DNA from: Cardiocondyla obscurior
Taxonomy: Eukaryota; Arthropoda; Insecta; Hymenoptera; Formicidae
Length of the DNA: 64,000 nt
Assembly: GCF_019399895.1 (NCBI RefSeq)
Contig: NC_091882.1
Span: forward strand, 4,898,001 to 4,962,000
Direction of reading: 5' to 3'
Below the pieces are notes generated by a model that did not search any database, was not told the origin of the DNA, and saw only the letters and a program-made list of their open reading frames with translations. The position numbers were made by a program, and so were the translations under genes. This document shows positions 9,026 through 16,400 of the stretch, piece by piece (the first letter of the stretch is position 1; every line of letters begins with the position of its first letter).

Positions 9026-9226
9026 CAGAAATGTGGTATGATATGGCTACTGGCGAAGGTCCACGTTAAAAAACCTAACGCACTGTAAGTGGCACCTCCT
9101 GGGTAGTGCGGAAGACCACATCATATTCTAACATACAGCCTGTAAAAAAACATGCATCTTGGTGCCCGCGATTCACGCGGCTCGCACGATGCGAGCACTC
9201 GTCTTAGTCACCGCGTAACTCGAAGG

Positions 9227-9253
9227 CTACGATTCGTAGGCTACGAATCGTAG
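9227..9253. other. Perfect hairpin, 13-bp arms, in the hAT right inverted repeat
   Basis: CTACGATTCGTAG, one G, then CTACGAATCGTAG, an exact inverted repeat. The matching place in the left arm (about 5949-5975) has the first arm intact but a mutated second arm, so the hairpin is intact in one end only. Confidence 0.75.
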
Positions 9254-9363
9254 CTGCCTCGGTGCGACGAAGACGGAACATATATATATCTGTCCTCTTC
9301 TGAAAGTCGAGCGAAGCGCGCTCACCGACAGGACGCTGGCGTATGTGCGTGATTCCCCACTCC

Positions 9364-9381
9364 AGCAACATCGATGTTGCT
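9364..9381. promoter_or_regulatory. Perfect 18-bp palindrome 23 bp from the hAT right end
   Basis: This is the same palindrome as at 5800-5817 and lies at the same distance from the terminus. Candidate transposase-binding site. Confidence 0.6.
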
Positions 9382-9404
9382 TGGAGCTAAAATTCCCATC
9401 ACTG

Positions 9405-9412
9405 GTCGCACG
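9405..9412. repeat. 8-bp target site duplication, right copy (GTCGCACG)
   Basis: Exact copy of 5769-5776, directly after the right end CCCATCACTG of the transposon. Confidence 0.97.
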
Positions 9413-9788
9413 CGATATCATCAAAGACGAAGATCGAATGCGAAAGCGCCTCGCTCGGCGGAACGACGTCGCTGTTGTTGGAGAACGTGAAATAGCCGAT
9501 CTCGTCGATCGGCGTCAGCAGACTTTCCAAGTACTGATACTTGGGCTGCTGCAGCGACTTCGAGTACACGTACACGTTCTCGAAACGCAAACCGTGCGGA
9601 CTCTCCAACAGACTGATCAGAACGTTCGTTTTGCCGCAGTTCGATGGGCCGCACACGATCGCGCGCACGGTGTTTGGCAGCATCTCACCATGTCTGCGTT
9701 TTTTCTCCCTCTCGAGACTGTCCATCAGTCGTAATCTGTCGTCGCAATTCGCGACGCGTATCGTCTGCGGTTGTCGCACGAACCGCAT
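9405..9788 (-). pseudogene. Packaging ATPase, N-terminal part, split by the hAT insertion
   Basis: This half starts at the ATG at 9788 and carries the nucleotide-binding site of the DNA-packaging ATPase (FtsK/HerA type, as in Polintons and adintoviruses). Walker A is GPSNCGKT at residues 47-54 and Walker B is SIFVFDD at residues 118-124. The coding sequence meets the transposon just after the Walker B strand (IACD), and the C-terminal half continues at 5776. The enzyme would pump element DNA into capsids. As inserted, the message would encode only about 129 residues lacking the C-terminal segments, so packaging activity is not expected. The insertion preserves frame on both sides, so this gene was probably intact when the hAT element arrived. 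Confidence 0.93.
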
Positions 9789-9825
9789 CTCGTACCCGCT
9801 GTACGGAGACGATCACTCGCGCGCC

Positions 9826-9833
9826 TATTTATA
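9826..9833 (-). promoter_or_regulatory. TATA box for the minus-strand ATPase gene in a divergent promoter
   Basis: The minus strand reads TATAAATA, 38 bp ahead of the ATPase ATG at 9788, within a 79-bp gap between that gene and the plus-strand gene starting at 9868. The surrounding DNA is GC-rich, which makes the AT-only octamer stand out. Promoter activity is inferred. Confidence 0.45.
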
Positions 9834-9867
9834 GTCGCGCGACCCCGCGAAAAGCTCATTAATCGAC

Positions 9868-10149
9868 ATGTATCTCGCGCTGAAACATCCCTTTGACGTG
9901 TTGAATTTGACCGCAGAACAGTTGAGCATCGTACCAAAAGCCGTTTTGCTGCACGTCTGCGGCGATTACGTTCATCACGTGTGGGACAAACTTCCCGTGC
10001 ACTTGACGGAAGATCCGGAGGTTCGAATCTACCGCAGATGCCTCGAGCATTACAATCAACCCTGGCAAGAAACGCACATCGACGGACCTGCTCCGTTAAT
10101 CCGAGAGTGCGGCGAGTGTCAACGTCGTCTACCGCTTCATCGGAAGTAA
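9868..10149 (+). CDS. Small Polinton protein of unknown function, 93 aa
   Basis: A plus-strand frame opening the late (virion) gene block, divergent from the ATPase. It reads as a compact, soluble, mostly helical protein (HPFDVLNLTAEQLSIVPKAV near the N-terminus) with several Cys and His toward the end (RRCLEHY, RECGECQRR), where a CxxC might bind metal. No signal peptide or membrane segment is seen. Codon choice is GC-rich, like the neighbouring Polinton genes. I do not recognise a named family. Its stop (10147-10149) overlaps the start of the phospholipase-like reading frame, suggesting compact or coupled organisation. Confidence 0.65.
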   Translation: MYLALKHPFDVLNLTAEQLSIVPKAVLLHVCGDYVHHVWDKLPVHLTEDPEVRIYRRCLEHYNQPWQETHIDGPAPLIRECGECQRRLPLHRK

Positions 10150-10827
10150 AGTGCTGCGGCAAAGGTTTGTTGAATCGCGCGATAAACGCCCTCCCCTTCG
10201 AACTGCACATCCTTGGTTATCAATTTTGCGTGCCGGGAACTCGACTGAAGGAACGCATAGCGAGAGGCGATCGAGGCGTTAATCCGTTGGATGAAGCGTG
10301 TCGCGAGCACGACTTGGCGTACGCGCGAAGCAACGATCTCACAGATAGACACGCAGCGGTCAAAGAACTCGCCAAGAGAGCGGGAAAACGCGTTATAGCA
10401 AAAGATTCAGGCTTACGCGAGAGAGCTGCCGCAGCAGCCGTGTGGGCTGCGATGAAAGCTAAAACGAAAATTGGGATGGGTATGTCGACTAGAAAGAACA
10501 GGTTGAGGACTGTGAGAAACAGAACGATTACGAAGAGGAGAAGAAGAAGTACGATTCGCAAAAGACGCATGCTTCCAACAGCAAAGCGCGGTGGCATGCT
10601 GCCGATTATTCCGATTCTCGGCGCAGTCGGATCACTTGTCGGTGGAGCCGCGAGTATAGCGAGCCGTAAACGAGAGAAAAGCTGCTCGCGCGGCAGCCGG
10701 TGGATCCGGCGTACATCTGGCCCCGTACAACGGTGGACGGGGTCTCTCTCTCAAGCCGTACAGGTACGGCAGAGGTACGACTGTTGCGAAGAGAGGAAGA
10801 AGAAAAAAAACGTCGAGCAGACGTTAA
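10146..10827 (+). pseudogene. Phospholipase A2/pVI-like virion protein, frameshifted
   Basis: The N-terminal part has a phospholipase A2 fold signature: calcium-loop-like text GYQFCVPGTRL, then NPLDEACREHDLAYA with the catalytic His-Asp pair at 10308-10313. Such domains in parvovirus- and Polinton-type virions are thought to breach membranes during entry. A basic linker follows (about 10480-10570), then a hydrophobic Gly/Ala-rich segment (MLPIIPILGAVGSLVGGAAS) resembling the membrane-active part of adenovirus pVI-like proteins. Near 10674-10680, an A run, the frame changes. The Gly/Tyr/Arg-rich tail (HLAPYNGGRGLSLKPYRYG) continues in the next frame to TAA at 10825-10827, three bases before the protease ATG. 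No in-frame ATG is seen at the natural start near 10146, where GTA AAG occurs, so the start may be mutated too. Confidence 0.85.
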
Positions 10828-10829
10828 AA

Positions 10830-11210
10830 ATGCCTTTAAGTGCGACTACAAACGTGCAGTTGAATCATCTGGCCAGACGTATGCGCGTTCCTTATTTCAG
10901 AGGCGTCTTTATGCGTGACACTCTACCTATGAGTGGTGCGCGTACAAACGAGAGCGGTATCGTGAACCTGGACAACGTGACGGGTCCGGGGACTCACTGG
11001 GTAGCGTACGCCAAAAGGAGAGATCGCGTCGCGTACTTTGACGGCTTCGGTAATCTCCGACCGCCCATAGAATTGGTGAGATATCTCGGAGTCGACGTCT
11101 CGTCGATAGAATACAATCGACGATCCTATCAAACGTACGATCAGAGTATCTGTGGACAGCTGTGTCTGCAATTTTTAAGTACAATCGACGCGATTACGTT
11201 TAAAAACTGA
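10830..11210 (+). CDS. Adenain-like cysteine protease (maturation protease), 126 aa
   Basis: A complete small cysteine protease of the adenovirus/ULP1-like group, which in Polintons and adintoviruses cuts virion precursors. The catalytic His is in GTHWVAY (H56), the acidic partner probably D71 in YFDGFGN, and the nucleophile C108 in DQSICGQLC. I choose the ATG at 10830-10832 because the preceding virion-protein gene ends three bases earlier in another frame. The same frame is also open far upstream, but that part is a by-product of the phospholipase gene's frameshift. The length is short compared with adenovirus protease (about 200 aa) but matches a minimal core. It appears intact. Confidence 0.9.
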   Translation: MPLSATTNVQLNHLARRMRVPYFRGVFMRDTLPMSGARTNESGIVNLDNVTGPGTHWVAYAKRRDRVAYFDGFGNLRPPIELVRYLGVDVSSIEYNRRSYQTYDQSICGQLCLQFLSTIDAITFKN

Positions 11211-11246
11211 CGTCGCGACATACTTCGCCTCAGTATCGCTTCGAAC

Positions 11247-11923
11247 ATGTCGATCACGCTCACGTTAACCGGTAGGAGCAGCGTTCTCCATTCGAGCTAC
11301 TCACCGGCGTTGGATTTCAGCGACGGTGATTACGAGCTCGGTCTCACGGACTTTGCGACTTACAACACCATACCGAACGTCGATTCTACAAACAATAAAT
11401 TCTACTACGGCACGGACGGCAAGGAAATTACGATTCCCGAGGGATCGTATGAAATACAGGCAATAGACAAATTTTTGAAACATGCGATGCCGTAAACTTC
11501 AACACTATGAGAAGCGAAATCAAATCAGTGTACACGGTAAACTTTTCGAAACCAAACTCGTTGGGGCCGCTTCTCGGATTCTTGCCACACCGCGTACTGC
11601 AGCCGCGAAAATGGCACGAGTCCGACTTACCGATTAATATAATCAACCTGAATATTATCCGCATCGAATGTAACGTAACCGCGGGAGCGTACTGCAACGG
11701 CGAACGCGTGCACACGATTCACGAGTTTTCACCGAAAGTGCCACCAGGATATAAGATCACGGAAACGCCCACGCAAGTCATTTACCTGACGATCATCGTG
11801 CGATACGTTACGGATCTCACGATACGCGTCACCAACCAGAACGGTCGACCGCTCGACTTTCGCAGAGAGGAGATCGCCGTTAGATTGCACGTGCGACAAC
11901 AACAACGACGGCCACAACGATAA
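11247..11923 (+). pseudogene. Penton-like minor capsid protein, broken
   Basis: Two adjacent frames cover one gene. The first (11247-11495) starts MSITLTLTGRSSVLHSSYSP and holds the N-terminal strand-rich part. The second (11507-11923) holds the rest, including KWHESDLPINIININ-like strands, VTAGAYCNGERVHTIHEF and the C-terminal VRLHVRQQQ. The change happens at 11485-11500, where an early stop (TAA at 11493-11495) appears. The match to the family on the two sides leaves a short gap, so I infer a small deletion rather than a single-base slip. The single jelly-roll protein would form the pentameric vertices. It lies 36 bp after the protease stop. Confidence 0.87.
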
Positions 11924-11929
11924 CGTGGT

Positions 11930-12055
11930 ATGTTAATACCGAACAAAACGAGTCGCGTTACAACGATCAGTTTCGGTACTGGGACGATCCAACAGCCTGA
12001 ACCGCAACAACATCATTTCGCTGTAAATAGCGTCGAAAAAATAGGAAGAAGATAA
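11930..12055 (+). CDS. Possible 41-aa open frame between penton and hexon genes
   Basis: An ATG 6 bp after the penton stop opens a 41-codon frame ending at TAA 12053-12055. The product is polar with a Gln/His patch (QQPEPQQHH) and a basic end. It is in frame 2, unlike the penton N-terminal half, and could be a small structural protein, a remnant or chance. No family was recognised. Confidence 0.3.
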   Translation: MLIPNKTSRVTTISFGTGTIQQPEPQQHHFAVNSVEKIGRR

Positions 12056-12130
12056 AAAAGACTAACCGAAACAAACGTTGAATTTCTGAGATCGCTCGGA
12101 TTCGCTGTGCGAAATAACTTTATCTGAACG

Positions 12131-13335
12131 ATGTCCGACATTCTGAATATCCGAGACGAACCGGTCTTCGACGATCGAATCGTCAAGATCGAGACTCACG
12201 CTTACAATCCGTTCGCCAATACGACGTTTGAACACAGCGATGAGATAAGAATACCGATACAGCAGCAAGATCTGTACACGCTACCGCACGAGAGTTTTCT
12301 CTACGTCGAAGAAAAATTAACGAAGGGCAAGGTGGTTGCGGGAGCTGACGTGACTCTCGGAGACAACTGCATCGCCTTCATGTTCGACGAGATACGATAC
12401 GAGCTCGACGGTGTGGAGATCGATCGTAACCGAAATGTCGGCATAACCAGCACGCTGAAAAATTACGCGACTGTTTCGTCCAACAGGAGCGTGATTCTGC
12501 GGAACGCGGGATGGCTCAGTCCCACGATCAATGCAAACGGTTACTTCAATTTCTGCGTACCGCTCAACATGCTGCTGGGATTTTGCGAGGACTATAGACG
12601 CGTCGTGATCAACGCTCGTCACGAATTGATTCTCATACGAGCGCGCAACGACAACAATTGTCTGGTGGGCAGTTCCGCGGTCGAACCTAAGGTTGACTTG
12701 CTGAAAATACAATGGCGTATGCCTCACGTACTTTTAAACAAGGTAAAGAAATTGGCGATGTTGCGCACCTTGGAGAGCGGTCGATTCGTCAGTATGGGAT
12801 TTCGCTCATGGGATCTGTATGAGTTTGCGCTATTGCAACTCACGACCAAGCACTCGTGGGCCATCAAGACCGCCACGCAACTCGAGAAACCTTGATACGT
12901 CGTCTTCGCTCTGCAGACGGGTCGAAAGAGCATCATGTCCGAGGACAACAGAGTCGTTTCGACGACTGCAAACTGACCAACGTGAAGCTCTATCTCAACT
13001 TCGAGTGCTACCCGTACGACGATATGAACCTCGACTTTAGCAAACGTAGATACGCGATTTTTTACGACGCGTACGCGCGTTTCTGCAAAGAGTATTACGG
13101 CTACGAGTATCTCGAACCGAATCTCACCGTCACGTCGTTTCTGCTCAACGGTCCGTTTGTCATCATTGACTGCTCGCGTCAAAACGAGTCGGTTAAAACC
13201 GCTACCGTGGACGTGAGATTGGAGTTTGAATGCAAGGACAATGTAGCGCCAAATACCACGGCTTACTGTCTCATCATACACGATCGTTTGGTTCAATACA
13301 ATCCGTTGACCAACGTTGTACGTAAGATCACGTAG
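12131..13335 (+). pseudogene. Hexon-like (double jelly-roll) major capsid protein, nonsense and frameshift
   Basis: The main shell protein of the Polinton virion. The first 254 residues read cleanly from MSDILNIRDEP through NAGWLSPTINANGYFNFCVP to TKHSWAIKTATQLEKP. A TGA at 12893-12895 then stops the frame, yet clear homologous coding sequence continues in the same frame for about 20 codons (VVFALQTGRKSIMSEDN), so this is a single nonsense change, most simply a C-to-T change at a CpG. Near 12945-12960 the frame shifts. The last part (FDDCKLTNVKLYLNFECYPY ... IIDCSRQNESVKTATVDVRL ... LIIHDRLVQYNPLTNVV) runs to the stop at 13333-13335. With two independent lesions this gene is not functional as written. 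Confidence 0.92.
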
Positions 13336-13489
13336 AAATAATCTTCGACGTGTGTATGTAAAGCGGTGAATCGATGAAAGTTGCGTATTCACTTCCATTC
13401 CATCGTATGCGTAACGTCGATAGAGAGAAAGAGAGATCCTTTGAACGTCATTGCGTGCACTTGCTACTAATGCTAGTAGTAGATTAGAT
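13336..13489. other. Short spacer between the Polinton capsid gene and the satellite
   Basis: About 150 bp with no gene. It includes a purine tract (GAGAGAAAGAGAGAT near 13420). I could not find a Polinton terminal inverted repeat or target duplication here, so the element's right end is not defined. Confidence 0.6.
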
Positions 13490-16400
13490 GAAAATAAAAG
13501 GCTCGGAATAGGCTTAAATGCATCTATTTTAAATGCCGCACAATCCTATGTTGCCAAATTTCAAAAATATTTTTTTTGGTTTTTTGGCAATATCACGTCT
13601 GCTGGTGAAAATAGAAGGCTCGGAACAAGCCCGTATGCATCTCCTTTAAATGCCGCACAATGTTATGTTTCCAAATTTCAAAAATATATTTTTTTGTTTT
13701 TTGGCTATATCTCGGCTGCTGGTGAAAATAGAAAGTTCAAAACAAGCCCGTATGCATCTAATTTTAGTTGCGCACAATGCTACGTTGCAAAATTTCAAAA
13801 ATATTTTTTTTCGTTTTTCGGCCATATCTCGTCTGCTGGTGAAAATAGAAAGCTAAAAATAGGTACGAATGCATCTATTTTGAATGCCGCACAATGCTAC
13901 GTTGCAAAATTTCAAATAAATTTTTTTTCGTTTTTTTGACATATCTCGGCTTCTGATGAATATAAAAGGTCCGAAATAAGCCCGAATGCATCTATTTTGA
14001 ATGCCGCACAATGCTATGTTGCAAAATTTCAAATAAATTTTTTTTTGTTTTTTGGCCATATCTCGTCTGCTGGTGAAAATAGAAAGATCGGAACAGGCCC
14101 GTATGCATTTAATTTTAGTTGTGCACAATGCTATGTTGCAAAGTTTCAAAAATATCTTTTATCGTTCTTTGAACATATCTCGGCTTATGATAAATATAAA
14201 AGGCTCGGAATAGGCCCGAATGCATTTAATTTTAGTTTTGCACAATGCTATGTTGCCAAATTTCAAAAATATTTTTTTTCGTTTTTTGGCCATATCTCGG
14301 CTGCTGGTGAAAATAAAAAGCTTGGAATAGGCTTGTATGCATTTATTTTGAATGCTGCACAATGCTATGTTGTCAAATTTTAAAAATATTTTTTTTTGTT
14401 TTTCGGCCATATCTCGTCTGCTGGTGAAAATAGAAAGCTAAAAATAGGTCCGAATGCATCTATTTTGAATGCCGCACAATGCTATGTTGCAAAAGTTCAA
14501 AAATATTTTTTTTTGTTTTTTGGCCATATCTCGGCTGCTGGTGAAAATAGAAAGTTCGGAATAATCCCGTATGCATCTAATTTTAGTTGCGCACAATGCT
14601 ACGTTGCAAAATTTCAAAAATATTTTTTATCGTTTTTTGGTCATATTTCGGCTGCTGGTGAAAATAAAAAACTCGAATTAGATCCGTATGCATTTCTTTT
14701 AAATGCCGCACAATGCTATGTTGCCAAATTTTAAAAATATTTTTTTTTGTTTTTTGGCCATATCTCGTCTGCTGGTGAAAATAGAAAGATTGGAACATGC
14801 CCGTATGCATTTAATTTTAGTTGTGCACAATGCTATGTTGCAAAGTTTCAAAAATATTTTTTATCGTTCTTTGAACATATCTCGGCTTATGATAAATATA
14901 AAAGGCTCGGAATAGGTCCGAATGCATCTATTTTGAATGCCGCACAATGCTATGTTGCAAAAGTTCAAAAATATTTTTTTTTGTTTTTTGGCCATATCTC
15001 GGCTGCTGGTGAAAATAGAAAGCTCGGAATAGGCCCGAATGCATCTATTTTGAATGTTGCACAATGCTATGTTGTAAAATTTCAAGAATATTTTTTTTTG
15101 TTTTTCGGCCATATCTTGTCTGCTGGTGAAAATAGAAAGCTAAAAATAGGTCCGAATGCATCTATTTTGAATGCCGCACAATGCTATGTTGCAAAATTTC
15201 AAAAATATTTTTTTCTGTTTTTTGACTATATTTCGGCTGCTGGTGAAAATAGAAAGCTCGGAATAGGTCCGTATGCATTTTTTTTGAATGCCGCACAATG
15301 CTATGTTGCCAAATTTCAAAAATATTTTTTTTTGTTTTATGGCTATTTTTCGGCTGCTGGGGAAAATAAAAAGTTCGAAACAGGCCCGTATGCATCTAAT
15401 TTTAGTTGCGCACAATGCTACGTTGCAAAATTTCAAAAATATTTTTTTTGTTTTTTGGACGTATTTCGGCTTCTGATGAATATAAAAGGTTCGAAATAGG
15501 CCCGAATGCATCTATTTTGAATGCCGCACAATGCTATGTTGCAAAATTTCAAAAAAATTTTTTTTTGTTTTTTGGTCATATTTCGGCTGCTGGTGAAAAT
15601 AGAAAGCTCGGATTAGGTCCGTATGCATTTCTTTTAAATGCCGCACAATGCTATGTTGCCAAATTTTAAAAATATATTTTTTTGTTTTTTGGCCATATTT
15701 CGGCTGCTGGTGAAAATAGAAGGCTCGGAATAGGCCCGTATGCATCTTTTTTGAATGACGCACAATGCTATTTTGCCAATTTTTAAAAATATTTTTTTTT
15801 GTTTTTTGGCCATGTCTCAGCTGCTGGTAAAAATAGAAAGCTCGAAATAGGTCTGTATGCATCTCCTTTAACGGCCGCAAAATTCTATGTTGCCAAATTA
15901 AAAAAATATTTTTTTTTGTTTTTTGGCCATATCTCAGCTGCTGGTAAAAATAGAAAGCTCGGAATAGGTCCGTATTCATCTCCTTTAAATGCCGCACAAT
16001 GCTATGTTGCAAAATTTAAAAAATATTTTTTTGGTTTTTTGGCCATATCTCAGCTGCTGGTAAAAATAGAAAGCTCGGAATAGGTCCGTATTCATCTCCT
16101 TTAAATGCCGCACAATGCTATGTTGCCAAATTTCAAAAATATTTTTTTTTGTTTTTTGGCTATATCTCGGCTGCTGGTGAAAATAGAAAGTTCTAAACAG
16201 GCCCGTATGCATCTAATTTTAGTTTCGCACAATGCTATGTTGCCAAATTTCAAAAATATTTTTTTCTGTTTTTTGACCATATCTCGGCTGCTGGTGAAAA
16301 TAGAAAGTTCGGAATAATCTCGTATGCATCTAATTTTAGATGCGCACAATGCTACGTTGCAAAATTTCAAAAATATTTTTTTTGTTTTTTGGACGTATCT

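Larger units (their letters stand above)
5777..9404. mobile_element. hAT-superfamily DNA transposon, 3,628 bp, with long terminal inverted repeats
   Basis: The ends are CAGTGATGGGAATTTTAGCT and its reverse complement, flanked by a perfect 8-bp duplication. The inverted repeats extend about 480 bp on the left (5777-6258) and 460 bp on the right (8944-9404), with a few per cent differences by eye. Inside are a plus-strand gene with BED-like zinc fingers and a hAT C-terminal dimerisation domain, and a small spliced minus-strand gene. The element interrupts the Polinton ATPase. With its catalytic core missing, the encoded transposase is probably inactive, so this copy was most likely moved by an enzyme made elsewhere or decayed after insertion. 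Confidence 0.96.
8944..9404 (-). repeat. hAT right terminal inverted repeat
   Basis: Reverse complement of the left arm 5777-6258, with scattered substitutions and small indels (for example near 9300-9320, where the left arm has extra GCTCGGC text). Confidence 0.93.

Noticed and set aside
9345..9862. Plus-strand frames opposite the ATPase N-terminal half
   Set aside because: Antisense shadows; the minus strand carries Walker A and B motifs.
9725..10597. Minus-strand frames opposite the 93-aa and phospholipase-like genes
   Set aside because: Arg/Ser-rich or hydrophobic shadows with no recognisable motif, opposite genes with clear motifs.
12724..13398. 224-aa minus-strand frame opposite the hexon C-terminal region
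   Set aside because: Antisense to strongly conserved capsid coding sequence; no motif seen.
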